The notes: a model not told the origin generated them from the sequence alone. Positions 17,000-26,475 are shown, numbered from the stretch's first letter. The stretch is 64,000 nucleotides of DNA from Rhizobiales bacterium 62-17 (GCA_001898965.1 MKVW01000004.1:26185-90184), one strand, 5' to 3'. A program made the numbers and translations.

Positions 17000-17788
17000 T
17001 CAAGCGCCGTGGGCCGTGGCTTCCGGCCGCCAGGCCAGCAACCGAACCTCTATCAGTGTAACGAGCCAGTCAATCAGTACAACGACGACCGAGAGCACCA
17101 CCATGCCGGCGACGACGCCGGTCATGTCAAACGTGCTTTCCGCCTCGTGGATCAGATAGCCAAGCCCGGCGGCGGAACCGAGATATTCGCCAACCACCGC
17201 ACCCACCAGCGCAAAACCGACCGATGTGTGCAGCGACGAGAACATCCACGACAAAGCCGACGGCCAATAGACGTGCCGGAACAATTGCCGCTCGTTCATG
17301 CCGAGCATACGTGCGTTCGACAGGATCACCGGGCTCACTTCCTTGACGCCCTGATAGACGTTGAAGAAGACGATGAAGAAGACGAGCGTCACGCCGAGCG
17401 CCACCTTCGACCAGATGTCGAGACCGAACCACAGCATGAAGATCGGCGCCAGCACGACGCGCGGCAAGGCATTCGCCATTTTCACGAAAGGATCGAGCAC
17501 GGCGGCAACGCGCGGCTGGCGTGCCAGCCAGAAGCCGATGACGATGCCGGCGATGGAACCGATGCCGAAGGCAAGCAGCGTTTCCAGAAGCGTGATCCAC
17601 AGATGCCGCCAGATCATGCCGGTGGCGAAGAAGCGCCATACCCGCACCGCCACATCCACCGGCGTCGAAAAGAAGAAGCGCGCCTGCTTCACATCCGAGA
17701 TGACGGGATAAGTCGTCAGCACGTGCCAGACGACGATGATGGCGATAGCCAGTCCGATCTGCCAGGCGAGCAGCGTCGTGCGTTTCAT
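17000..17788 (-). CDS. ABC transporter permease, SsuC/TauC-like
   Basis: A 262-residue inner-membrane permease with about six helices. The cytoplasmic EAA loop that contacts the ATPase is at about residue 160-185 (NARMLGMNERQLFRHVYWP). Overall length and the N-terminal WQIGLAIAIIVVWHVL segment match sulfonate/nitrate/taurine-type BPD_transp_1 permeases. The start overlaps the ATPase stop by 4 bp, so the two are translationally coupled. Confidence 0.93.
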   Translation of the reverse strand: MKRTTLLAWQIGLAIAIIVVWHVLTTYPVISDVKQARFFFSTPVDVAVRVWRFFATGMIWRHLWITLLETLLAFGIGSIAGIVIGFWLARQPRVAAVLDPFVKMANALPRVVLAPIFMLWFGLDIWSKVALGVTLVFFIVFFNVYQGVKEVSPVILSNARMLGMNERQLFRHVYWPSALSWMFSSLHTSVGFALVGAVVGEYLGSAAGLGYLIHEAESTFDMTGVVAGMVVLSVVVVLIDWLVTLIEVRLLAWRPEATAHGA

Positions 17789-18657
17789 TTCGCCCCCGCC
17801 GATTTGCCCAACCCCATGGCGGCGAATTCATCGCCATAGGCGCGCATCACCTCCGCCTTCAGATCGCGCCAGATGGCACTCTGCAAGGCGTGGAAGCGCG
17901 GATCGAGGCGGATGTCGACGATTTCGCGCGGGCGCGGCAGATCGATGCGATGATCGGCGATGATGCGCGAGGCCGGCCCCGCCGACATCACCACCACCCG
18001 GTCAGCGAGCGCGATCGCTTCGTCGAGATCGTGGGTGACGAACAGCACCGCCTTGCGATCGGCCTGCCACAGCGACAGCAGGAGATCGCCCATCAAAGTA
18101 CGGGTCTGCGCATCGAGCGGGCCGAACGGCTCGTCCATCAGCAGAATGGCGGGATCGCGGATCAGCATCTGCGCCAGCGCCACGCGCTTCTTCTGGCCGC
18201 CGGACAATTGATGCGGATAGCGCTCGGAAAAGCCTTTCAGCCCCACCCGCGCCAACCAGGCCAGCGCCCGCTCGCGCGCCTGCGCGCGGCCGACACCCGC
18301 CACTTCCAGCGCGACGGCGACATTGGCAAGCGCCGTCTTCCACGGCATCAGCGCATCAGCTTGAAACAGATAGCCCGCCGCGCGGGTAATGCCCTCGACC
18401 TTGCGGCCGCTCACCTCGGCAGCACCGGCGCTTGGCGTCAGCAGGCCGGCGGCGACATTGAGAAGAGTGGATTTGCCACAGCCCGTGGGGCCGACGATGG
18501 CGACGAATTCGCCGGGCTGAACAGTGAGATCGACATCGGCGACGGCGCGATAAAGGCTGGCGCCGGACCCGAAGGAGATGGCGACGCCGGAAAGCGATAC
18601 CGCAGCGGCAGTTTTATCTGCGCTCACTTGGTCACGCTCCCTGCCCGCACCACTCAC
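17785..18657 (-). CDS. ABC transporter ATP-binding protein, SsuB/TauB-like
   Basis: A 290-residue nucleotide-binding subunit. Walker A is GPTGCGKST near residue 57, the signature is LSGGQKKR, Walker B is AILLMDEPFGPLD and the switch histidine is in VTHDLDEA. This arrangement and the DEPFGPLDAQTR segment are normal for sulfonate/nitrate-type importers. It is the first gene of the operon ATPase-permease-Bug receptor-NMT1 receptor. A GTG ten codons inside (18627), with GGGAG upstream, is an alternative start that would remove a non-conserved leader. Confidence 0.93.
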   Translation of the reverse strand: MSGAGRERDQVSADKTAAAVSLSGVAISFGSGASLYRAVADVDLTVQPGEFVAIVGPTGCGKSTLLNVAAGLLTPSAGAAEVSGRKVEGITRAAGYLFQADALMPWKTALANVAVALEVAGVGRAQARERALAWLARVGLKGFSERYPHQLSGGQKKRVALAQMLIRDPAILLMDEPFGPLDAQTRTLMGDLLLSLWQADRKAVLFVTHDLDEAIALADRVVVMSAGPASRIIADHRIDLPRPREIVDIRLDPRFHALQSAIWRDLKAEVMRAYGDEFAAMGLGKSAGAK

Positions 18658-18664
18658 TCCCTAC

Positions 18665-18702
18665 CTGCCGCCGAACCCAGTTAACAGGCCCGGCGGCGGC
18701 AG
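18665..18702 (-). terminator. Hairpin downstream of ilvC
   Basis: CTGCCGCCG (18665-18673) pairs with CGGCGGCAG (18694-18702) about 25 bp past the ilvC stop on the minus strand. There is no clear U-tract, so termination is inferred from position and stem strength. It also precedes the ABC operon. Confidence 0.4.
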
Positions 18703-18726
18703 AGAAGCGTACTTTAGTTGCGTATT

Positions 18727-19794
<1,068 letters not shown>

Positions 19795-19915
19795 CTAAAG
19801 CGGGAGTACAGATTTCCGTGCCGTCCGGCCCCGTTCGGGCGCCGTTCTATGCGGCCCCGGAGCCTGCGTCAAAGGTGGCGGTGCTGGCTGGCGCCCGCCG
19901 GCTGAGGTTTTGAGT

Positions 19916-20527
19916 TTAGGATCGCACCTCCACCAGCATCGGATAGAGCGAAGCGAGCAGCAACACCGCCATCACCACATTGAAAACGCGGGCCTTGCGC
20001 GGATCGGTCAAAAGCTGACGCAGACCGGTGCCGAACGAGGTCCAGACCAGCACCGAGACCAGGGTGGCCACGGTGGCGATGACCAGAAGGGCCCCCAGGG
20101 TGACGATAAATTCCCCCGGCCGGGTGAAGGCGGCGACGCCGCTGATCGCCACCAGGACGCCTTTGACATTGACCCATTGGAAGGCCGCCGCCTGGAAAAA
20201 GGTCAAAGGCGACGAGCGCCCCTGCCCCTCCGAGCCGCCCCGCGCCGTGGCGATCTTCCAGGCGAGCCAGATCATATAGAGCGCGCCGATGATGCGCAGC
20301 GTCTGGAAGGCCACCGGATGCTCGACCACCGTCTGGCCGAGCCCCATGCCGATCACCAAGAGCAGGAAGGCATAGCCCAGCACGACGCCAACCATATGCG
20401 GCACCGTGCGGGCGAAACCGAAGTTCACGCCCGAGGCCAAGAGCATCACATTATTGGGTCCGGGCGTCAGCGCCCCCGCGAAGCAGAAGGCTGCCGCCGC
20501 GAGGGCGAGTTCGAAGGTCATATCCAA
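19916..20527 (-). CDS. LysE/RhtB-family amino acid exporter
   Basis: A 203-residue inner-membrane protein with about six hydrophobic segments. The N-terminal motif GALTPGPNNVMLLASGVNFG is the LysE signature (PGPN core), and FQWVNVKGVLVAISG is the second conserved region. The family exports amino acids or derivatives. Its place between ilvC and ilvN suggests relief of branched-chain amino acid excess, though this is only positional evidence. A palindromic repeat pair separates it from ilvN. Confidence 0.92.
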   Translation of the reverse strand: MDMTFELALAAAAFCFAGALTPGPNNVMLLASGVNFGFARTVPHMVGVVLGYAFLLLVIGMGLGQTVVEHPVAFQTLRIIGALYMIWLAWKIATARGGSEGQGRSSPLTFFQAAAFQWVNVKGVLVAISGVAAFTRPGEFIVTLGALLVIATVATLVSVLVWTSFGTGLRQLLTDPRKARVFNVVMAVLLLASLYPMLVEVRS

Positions 20528-20570
20528 CCGCCCATGAACCTGCCCATGTGCCTTTTGTCGAACTCCTCAC

Positions 20571-20710
20571 CGTCATTGCGAGGAGCAAAGCGACGAAGCA
20601 ATCCAGGAGCGCGTGGTAGAGCATCAAGAAATGCCGGCCACACAGGCCGGTTTCCTTCTATGCTTCCACACCTTTGCCCCTGGATTGCTTCGCTGCGCTC
20701 GCAATGACGG
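20571..20710. repeat. Paired palindromic repeat (copy A)
   Basis: Left arm 20571-20607 opens CGTCATTGCGAGGAGCAAAG and closes GAAGCAATCCAGG. The right arm 20679-20710 is its inverted counterpart (CCTGGATTGCTTCG ... CGCAATGACGG). Between them a separate hairpin, CCGGCC-ACACA-GGCCGG (20634-20650), is present. The layout matches paired REP-like elements common in Rhizobiales; sequence differs from copies B to E in the stem but shares TCATT and CCAGG positions and the GTGGTAGA tail (20612-20619). Confidence 0.85.
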
Positions 20711-20732
20711 GAAGAAACGCGATCGTCCATCA

Positions 20733-21281
20733 TCAACCAGCCTCGGCGCCCCGCTCGATGGCGGCGACGCCCGTGCGCGCGATCTCGACGAGGCCGAGCG
20801 GCCGCATGATCTCGATGAAATCGTCGATCTTGGTCGAATTGCCGGTCAGCTCGAAAATGAAGCTCTCGATCGTCGCGTCGACCACTTTCGCTTTAAAAGC
20901 CTCAGCCAGACGCAGCGCCTCGACCCGGTTGTCGCCCTTGCCGCGCACCTTGATCATGGCGAGTTCGCGCTCGATCGCACGGCCGCGCACGGTCAGGTCC
21001 GTCACCTTGTGGATCGGCACGATGCGCTCGAGCTGATGGCCGATCTGCTCGATCGCCTCGGGCGTGCCGACGGTAACGATGGTGATGCGCGACCAATGTT
21101 CGAGATGCGCCACCTCTGCAACCGTCAGGCTTTCGATATTGTAGCCGCGGCCGGAGAACAGTCCCACGACCCGCGCGAGAACCCCTGGCTCGTTGTCGAC
21201 AAGCACCGACAAGGTCCGCCGCACGGTGTTGGACTTGCCGGTGGACGACGAATAGGGAGACAGGGAAGCCGGGACGTTCAT
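20733..21281 (-). CDS. ilvN: Acetolactate synthase small (regulatory) subunit
   Basis: Regulatory subunit of acetohydroxyacid synthase, 182 residues, giving valine feedback inhibition and full activity to IlvB. The ACT domain is at residues 20-95, with RRTLSVLVDNEPGVLARVVGLF and the glycine-rich turn FSGRGYNIESLTVA, typical of valine-sensing IlvN/IlvH. The C-terminal domain follows with REL-type segments and EIMRPLGLVEIARTG. It lies 285 bp after ilvB on the same strand, with a repeat pair in the gap. The ilvH name would be equally correct. Confidence 0.97.
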   Translation of the reverse strand: MNVPASLSPYSSSTGKSNTVRRTLSVLVDNEPGVLARVVGLFSGRGYNIESLTVAEVAHLEHWSRITIVTVGTPEAIEQIGHQLERIVPIHKVTDLTVRGRAIERELAMIKVRGKGDNRVEALRLAEAFKAKVVDATIESFIFELTGNSTKIDDFIEIMRPLGLVEIARTGVAAIERGAEAG

Positions 21282-21404
21282 GACTTTTTTCCGTTCAAAG
21301 GTCGGGCCGTTGCGCCCATTGTTATCGCTGAAATGCCGCTTGCATGGGGTTGTTCCTCGGTTTTGGCGGATACCCCCATTCCCTCGGCTCTTAAAAAGCT
21401 CTCC

Positions 21405-21556
21405 GTGTCATTCCCGACGCGCCCAGCGGGCGCGAGCGGGAATCCAGAGCGAGTGGTAAAATGATACTTCACTGTAGCCTCTTCGCCGCCACGGACGACG
21501 TTCTACCGGTTGCTCTGGATCCCCGCTCAGCCGCTGCGCGGCTGTCGGGGATGACA
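21405..21556. repeat. Paired palindromic repeat (copy B)
   Basis: Left arm 21405-21458 opens GTGTCATTCCCGACGCGCC, folds into a hairpin (TTCCCG ... CGGGAA) and ends GAATCCAGAGCGAGTGGTA. Right arm 21501-21556 is the inverted form with its own hairpin (TCCCCG ... CGGGGA) and outer end GGGGATGACA. The arms are 42 bp apart. Same family as the copies at 27681-28160, 28885-29070 and 34575-34740. It lies between ilvN and ilvB. Confidence 0.88.
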
Positions 21557-21566
21557 TCAAGGTTTC

Positions 21567-23327
21567 TCAAACCAGCATCTTGCCCTTCTCGTCGATGACC
21601 GAGCCGATATCGTCGGAGAAGTCCGGCATGATCATCTCGTTATGGGCCTTGCCCGACGGGATCATCGGCAGGCAATTCTCTTCCTTGTCGACGAGACAGT
21701 CGAAGATCACCGGGCCCGGATGGTCGATCATCTCGCGGATGGCATCGTCGAGCTTGGCCGGATCGTCGCAGCGCATGCCCTTGGCGCCATAGGCCTCCGC
21801 CAGTTTGACGAAGTCCGGCAGCGCCGCCGAATAGCTCTCCGAATAGCGCCCGCCATGCAGCAGCTCCTGCCACTGGCGCACCATGCCCATATATTCGTTG
21901 TTGAGGATGAAGATCTTCACCGGCAGCCGATACTGAGCCGCCGTCGACATCTCCTGCATGTTCATCAGGATCGAGGCTTCTCCGGCAATGTCGATGACCA
22001 AGGCTTTCGGATGGGCCATCTGCACGCCGAGCGCCGCCGGCAGGCCATAGCCCATGGTGCCCAGGCCCCCGGAGGTCATCCAGCGGTTCGGCTCCTCGAA
22101 GTGGAAGTGCTGCGCCGCCCACATCTGATGCTGGCCGACTTCGGTGGTGATGTAGGTGTCGCGATCCTTGGTCAGCTCATAGAGACGCTGGACGGCGAGC
22201 TGCGGCTTGATCGTCGTCTTCGACGTGCGGAAAGCCAAGGACTTGCGCGCGCGCCAGATGTCGATCTGCTTCCACCACTCAGCCAGCGCCGCCGCATCGC
22301 TCTTCAGCTTGCGCGCCTTCCACAGGCCGATGGCCTGTTCCAGCACATGGGCGCAATCGCCGATGATGCCGATATCGACCTTGACGTTCTTGTTGATCGA
22401 CGAGGCATCGATATCGATATGCACCTTCTTGGCACCCGGCGCGAAGGCATCGAGCCGGCCGGTGATGCGGTCATCGAAGCGCGCGCCGACGCAGATCATC
22501 AGATCGCAATCGTGCATCGTATTATTGGCCTCGAACGTGCCGTGCATGCCCAGCATCCCGAGCCAGTTCTTGCCCGAAGCCGGATAGGCGCCAAGCCCCA
22601 TCAAAGTGGAGGTGATGGGGAAATTGGTCAGCTCGACGAATTCGCGCAGCAGATCCGACGCCTTCGGCCCGGCATTGATGACGCCGCCGCCGGTGTAAAA
22701 CACCGGCCGCTTGGCCCTGGCCATCATCTCGACCATGGCCTCGACCTTGGCCTCGTCGCCCTTCAGGCGCGGACGATAGGTCTTGTGCTCGATGTTCTGC
22801 AGGAATTCATAGGCGCCGGTGGCGAACTGCACGTCCTTCGGCAGGTCGACGACGACCGGCCCCGGCCGGCCCGAGCGGGCGACATGGAAGGCCTCGTGCA
22901 GGATGCGCGGCAGGTCCTCGATCGAGCGCACCAGATAGTTATGCTTGGTGCAATGGCGGGTGATGCCGACCGTATCGGCCTCCTGGAAGGCATCCGAGCC
23001 GATCAGATGGGTCGGCACCTGGCCGGTGAGGCAGACCAGGGGAATGGAGTCCATCAAGGCATCTGTGAGGCCGGTGACCGCATTGGTGGCGCCGGGGCCG
23101 GAGGTGACGAGCAGCACGCCGACCTTGCCGGTGGAGCGCGCATAGCCCTCGGCCGCATGGGCCGCGCCCTGCTCATGGCGCACCAGCACGTGCTTGACGA
23201 AATTCTGGTGGAACATGGCGTCGTAGATCGGGAGGACGGCGCCGCCCGGATATCCAAACACCGTATCGACCCCCTGATCCTTCAGGGCCTCGATCACCAT
23301 CTCCGCGCCGGTCATCTGCTTGCTCAT
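21567..23327 (-). CDS. ilvB: Acetolactate synthase large (catalytic) subunit
   Basis: ThDP-dependent acetohydroxyacid synthase, first common step of branched-chain amino acid synthesis, 586 residues. VDTVFGYPGGAVLPIYD near residue 25 and RHEQGAAHAAEGYARSTGKVG (glutamate that activates ThDP) open the PYR domain; the central FAD-associated domain and the ThDP-binding stretch IAGEASILMNMQEMSTA with ILNNEYMG follow. ATG 23327 has GGAG seven bases upstream; the TTG at 23339 would overlap that site. An attenuator with a leader peptide precedes it (23399-23510). The name ilvI is used for the same gene in many rhizobia. Confidence 0.97.
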   Translation of the reverse strand: MSKQMTGAEMVIEALKDQGVDTVFGYPGGAVLPIYDAMFHQNFVKHVLVRHEQGAAHAAEGYARSTGKVGVLLVTSGPGATNAVTGLTDALMDSIPLVCLTGQVPTHLIGSDAFQEADTVGITRHCTKHNYLVRSIEDLPRILHEAFHVARSGRPGPVVVDLPKDVQFATGAYEFLQNIEHKTYRPRLKGDEAKVEAMVEMMARAKRPVFYTGGGVINAGPKASDLLREFVELTNFPITSTLMGLGAYPASGKNWLGMLGMHGTFEANNTMHDCDLMICVGARFDDRITGRLDAFAPGAKKVHIDIDASSINKNVKVDIGIIGDCAHVLEQAIGLWKARKLKSDAAALAEWWKQIDIWRARKSLAFRTSKTTIKPQLAVQRLYELTKDRDTYITTEVGQHQMWAAQHFHFEEPNRWMTSGGLGTMGYGLPAALGVQMAHPKALVIDIAGEASILMNMQEMSTAAQYRLPVKIFILNNEYMGMVRQWQELLHGGRYSESYSAALPDFVKLAEAYGAKGMRCDDPAKLDDAIREMIDHPGPVIFDCLVDKEENCLPMIPSGKAHNEMIMPDFSDDIGSVIDEKGKMLV

Positions 23328-23398
23328 GATACGCTCCAACGGCTTAATTTCGGTCGTTCTTTGCGGTTTTCTTCGTGGTTTTTAGGAATTTAGGCAAC

Positions 23399-23422
23399 AA
23401 AAAAGGCCCTCTCGGGGGCCTT
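23399..23422 (-). terminator. Attenuator terminator hairpin upstream of ilvB
   Basis: AAGGCCC (23416-23422) pairs with GGGCCTT (23403-23409) around CCGAGA and runs directly into six U residues (23399-23404) on the minus strand. It is a textbook intrinsic terminator placed before, not after, a gene, so it acts as the off-switch of the ilvB attenuator. Confidence 0.9.
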
Positions 23423-23456
23423 CGGGGATCAGCGCCTATGGAGGGAGTACCGGGGG

Positions 23457-23510
23457 TTACCCCCGTCCCTGCTGCGGCGCTGACGATACTACAATAAGCT
23501 TACGGGCCAC
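23457..23510 (-). CDS. ilvB leader peptide (17 residues)
   Basis: GTG 23510 to TAA 23457 encodes MARKLIVVSSAPQQGRG. CTGGAG lies eight bases upstream of the GTG. The run Leu-Ile-Val-Val at residues 5-8 covers all three branched-chain amino acids in order. The codons sit just ahead of the first RNA stem, and the stop codon is in the loop of a second stem, as expected for a regulatory peptide sensing charged tRNA levels. A GTG three codons earlier (23519) is in frame but overlaps the Shine-Dalgarno. Confidence 0.85.
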   Translation of the reverse strand: MARKLIVVSSAPQQGRG

Positions 23511-23816
23511 GTCGGGCACTCCAGTTGTGGGGGAGGTTTTTAGAGGAAGGCAGGGGGGAGGTCAAGCGAGGGGAAAAGAGACAACGACCCAGGCTGCCCT
23601 TCGCTCCCGGAGAACGGAACGGAAAGTATGCCCCACTCACGCGCCTCAATAGTCAGCCGGTGCTAGATCAGGATGATCCGCTCTAGTGGAGCCTTACGTC
23701 GTCTGGCTTCACTCAACTTTGCTTTCGGAAAATACGACAGGCGGATAACCAACAGATATTGCGTGGTAAAGCTCCCTCAGACAGTCTCAACTTATTTTCT
23801 CTCGTGGCCGATTCGC
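23511..23816. other. Intergenic region, 306 bp, between ilvB leader and OLD nuclease gene
   Basis: Should hold the ilvB promoter (minus) and the promoter of the OLD/helicase pair (plus). The part near 23520-23580 is purine-rich on the plus strand. The right half, from about 23700, drops in G+C, marking the left edge of the inserted module. A frame open from 23673 in phase with the OLD gene lacks family-like sequence, so I treat it as non-coding. No clear att site or tRNA is seen. Confidence 0.45.
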
Positions 23817-25418
23817 ATGCACATCACGAAAGCTAAAATCCGCAATTATCGTTCGCTCGACCATTGCGATATTCATTTTCGCGAGGGTCTGAACATTCTT
23901 GTGGGTGATAATGAGGCTGGAAAGTCCACGCTTCTAGAGGCCATAAGCTTGGCGCTGACTGGCTTACTTAATGGACGTCCGATTGTCCAAGAACTGCATC
24001 CCTATCTCTTCTCTGCAAAGGCAACACGGACGTATCTCCAAGCGCTCCACAACGGCAAACCTGCACATCTTCCCTCTATCACTATCGAACTCTTTTTTAA
24101 CGACACTCCCGAGCTAGCACTTTTCCGAGGCGACGATCATTCGGAAAAACCAACAGACTGTACGGGCATCCTCTATTCAATAGAATTCAATGATGCCTTT
24201 AAGGATTCTTACGAGGAATATATCTCCAAGCCTCTCGACGTCCGCTCCATTCCAGTCGAATACTATCACCCGGTTTGCAGGGCATTTTCCCGCAAACCCA
24301 TTTTGGCACGCGAAATACCCTTATCACCCGTCATCGTCGATGCCAGCCGCATCACCACGATCACCGGCGCCAATCGCTATGTCACCGGCCTCGTCCGCGA
24401 AGCCCTCCCGCGCCAGGAACAAGTTCAGTTATCTGTAGCGTATCGCAAACTGCGCGAGTTGTTTCTCGCAGACCCTGGCGTTGGACAGATCAATGAAAAG
24501 CTCGCGAATCGCCATGGCGAAATTTCCGAAAAGACGATCACTATGGCACTCGACCCAACAGCACGCGGGGGATGGGAGACGGCCGTAATGCCGAGCCTTG
24601 ACGACATTCCAATCACACTTGTTGGCAAAGGCGAACAGAATGCTGTCAAGATCAAATTGGCACTCGAAAACAGCGGAGATTCGAACGTCTTCTTGATCGA
24701 AGAACCCGAAAACCATCTTTCATATTCACGCCTACATGGTCTTATCAACGCGATTACAAAAAAAGCTGGCGCTCGCCAACTCATTGTCACAACACATTCG
24801 AGCTTTGTCTTGAACAAGCTCGGCATCAATCACGTAATTCTGTTCAAGAACGGAAAATCCACACGACTCGACGCCCTTTCGCCCGACACGTATGAATATT
24901 TCCGGAAGCTCCCAGGGCACGACACATTGCGGCTTCTCTTGAGCGACCGGAGTGTACTCGTTGAAGGTCCTTCAGATGAACTCGTTGTCCAAAAAGCGTT
25001 CATCGAAAAACACGGCCTTAGTCCGCTTGAGAAGGGAATTGATATCATTTCCGTCAAAGGCTTGGCCTTTAAGCGATTCCTCGAAATCGCGAAGCTGCTT
25101 GGAATTAGAGTGGATGTCGTAACTGACAACGACGGCGATGTAGCTGCGCTACAGACGAAATATGCCGAATACCTCGGCGAGAGCCTGATCAATATCCGCT
25201 ACGATCCAGACCAAGATTACAAAACCTTGGAGCCGCAGATGCTCAAAGCCAACAGCCTCGACACCCTTAATCGGATATTTGGAACGAATTACATTAACCC
25301 GGATGAGCTCATTAGATGGATGACGAAGCCATCGAACAAGACAGATGTAGCATTGAAGATTTTCGACACAACCGAAAAACTAGCCTTTCCTAGTTATATC
25401 AATGCTGCCATCGAATAA
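23817..25418 (+). CDS. OLD-family ATPase-TOPRIM endonuclease (GajA-like)
   Basis: A 533-residue overcoming-lysogenization-defect nuclease. The ABC-type ATPase begins MHITKAKIRNYRSLDHCDIHF, has Walker A GDNEAGKST near residue 30, Walker B VFLIEEPENHLS near residue 300 and switch TTHSSF near residue 325. The C-terminal TOPRIM domain shows its glutamate in VLVEGPSDELVV and the metal pair in VTDNDGD. Start 23817 matches family N-termini. The next gene, overlapping by 17 bp, is a UvrD-like helicase; an OLD nuclease with such a partner is the class 2 OLD or Gabija arrangement used against phages. G+C is visibly lower than in flanking genes, suggesting horizontal acquisition. Confidence 0.9.
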   Translation: MHITKAKIRNYRSLDHCDIHFREGLNILVGDNEAGKSTLLEAISLALTGLLNGRPIVQELHPYLFSAKATRTYLQALHNGKPAHLPSITIELFFNDTPELALFRGDDHSEKPTDCTGILYSIEFNDAFKDSYEEYISKPLDVRSIPVEYYHPVCRAFSRKPILAREIPLSPVIVDASRITTITGANRYVTGLVREALPRQEQVQLSVAYRKLRELFLADPGVGQINEKLANRHGEISEKTITMALDPTARGGWETAVMPSLDDIPITLVGKGEQNAVKIKLALENSGDSNVFLIEEPENHLSYSRLHGLINAITKKAGARQLIVTTHSSFVLNKLGINHVILFKNGKSTRLDALSPDTYEYFRKLPGHDTLRLLLSDRSVLVEGPSDELVVQKAFIEKHGLSPLEKGIDIISVKGLAFKRFLEIAKLLGIRVDVVTDNDGDVAALQTKYAEYLGESLINIRYDPDQDYKTLEPQMLKANSLDTLNRIFGTNYINPDELIRWMTKPSNKTDVALKIFDTTEKLAFPSYINAAIE

Positions 25419-26475
25419 GATTGTCTTTGCTTCCGCAGGTGCCGGAAAAACGACCGTAATTGCAACTGAAGCGCTTGCAATGCGCCCGCAACACGTCGCG
25501 ATCACTACGTTTACGATTAAGAACGCAGAAGAAATCCGCCGAAAAATTGTGCAATTGAACGGCTGCGTTCCGAAAGAAATCACAATTTATCCCTGGTACA
25601 CCTTCTTACTGCACGAACTGGTGCGACCATACCAAGGCCACGTGCACCCAACACGAGTGGCTGGCATCCACTTCGCGAAGGGGGCGACGCAGACTCGCGT
25701 CCGAAAAGCCGACGTCGCTCGCTATTATTGTGACGTCAACAATGATGCTTACTCTGACCGTCTCGGAGAATTTGGCCTGCTGTGTGAGGTTGCAAGTGAG
25801 GGAAAAGTCGTGCGCAGGCTAGGCGACATGTATTCGCATATTTTTATCGACGAAGTTCAGGATCTTGCTGGATTTGATATCGAGGTACTCGAACTCCTGC
25901 TACGATCACCCATTGGAGTGAGTTGCGTTGGCGACATCCGTCAATCAACCTTTCGTACGAGCCACGCTCCAAAGAACAAAAAGTTCTGCGGACGAGGATT
26001 TCTTCTCAAAGCCGATAACTGGAAAAAGGCAGGCCTATGCGACGTGAAGTTCATGGCGCACAGCTATCGTTGCATTCAAAATATTTGCGATGTCGCGGAT
26101 CTCATTTTTCCTAATCTTCCTAAAGCGCAATCACACAACGAACGGCGAACCAAACATGATGGTGTTTTCGCGGTTCGAAGTATCCACGCGGAGGAATATC
26201 GCCGCCGCTACACTCCGCAAATTTTACGCCTCGACCGCAGGTTCGGCAAAAACCTTCCAGCGGAAAATTTTGGAATGACGAAAGGCCTTGGTTTCGAGCG
26301 AGTTTTAATCGTGCCTTACAAGGGCATTACAAAATGGCTTTCAACAGGTGACGCTCAGCACGTCGCAGGCTCCGCCGACGAGGTCTATGTTGGCATTACA
26401 CGTGCTTATCAAAGCGTTGCATTCATCCACGACGGAGACGTTGCTCTGCCAGGTGTAACTATATTCGAACCATAG
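25402..26475 (+). CDS. Compact UvrD/Rep-like SF1 helicase (GajB-like)
   Basis: A 357-residue superfamily 1A helicase-like protein with core motifs in order: I ASAGAGKTT (about residue 12), Ia TFTIKNAEEI, II IFIDEVQDLAG, III VGDIRQSTF, IV around AHSYRC, V TKGLGFERVLI and VI YVGITRAYQSV. It is clearly shorter than Gabija GajB (about 490 residues, from family knowledge); the 1B and 2B insertions must be reduced or absent. It overlaps the OLD gene by 17 bp in another frame, so the two are translationally coupled. It may sense or process nucleic acid to activate the nuclease. Low G+C like its partner. Confidence 0.88.
   Translation: MLPSNKIVFASAGAGKTTVIATEALAMRPQHVAITTFTIKNAEEIRRKIVQLNGCVPKEITIYPWYTFLLHELVRPYQGHVHPTRVAGIHFAKGATQTRVRKADVARYYCDVNNDAYSDRLGEFGLLCEVASEGKVVRRLGDMYSHIFIDEVQDLAGFDIEVLELLLRSPIGVSCVGDIRQSTFRTSHAPKNKKFCGRGFLLKADNWKKAGLCDVKFMAHSYRCIQNICDVADLIFPNLPKAQSHNERRTKHDGVFAVRSIHAEEYRRRYTPQILRLDRRFGKNLPAENFGMTKGLGFERVLIVPYKGITKWLSTGDAQHVAGSADEVYVGITRAYQSVAFIHDGDVALPGVTIFEP

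Larger units (their letters stand above)
23399..23510 (-). promoter_or_regulatory. Transcription attenuator of ilvB
   Basis: On the minus strand a short leader gene with adjacent Leu-Ile-Val-Val codons is followed by alternative RNA structures and an intrinsic terminator, about 70 bp before ilvB. TCAGCGCC (23476-23483), inside the leader gene, can pair with GGCGCTGA (23429-23436); CGGGGG (23460-23465) pairs with CCCCCG (23451-23456) with the leader stop TAA in the loop, or alternatively with the CCCCCG of the terminator stem (23413-23418). This is the classic layout for ribosome-mediated attenuation: stalling at scarce branched-chain codons would favour antitermination. Confidence 0.85.

Noticed and set aside
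20571..21556. The palindromic repeats near ilvN taken as a CRISPR or as terminators
   Set aside because: Arms are inverted, not direct, lack regular spacers and have no U-tract; the same family occurs between unrelated genes.
21642..23393. 583-codon open frame antisense to ilvB
   Set aside because: Composition (many His, Asp, Gln, Arg) is the mirror of a G+C-rich gene; no family-like motif, and ilvB is certain on the other strand.
23673..23816. Upstream in-frame extension of the OLD nuclease gene
   Set aside because: The extra 48 residues have no family similarity, while the conserved ATPase N-terminus begins exactly at ATG 23817.
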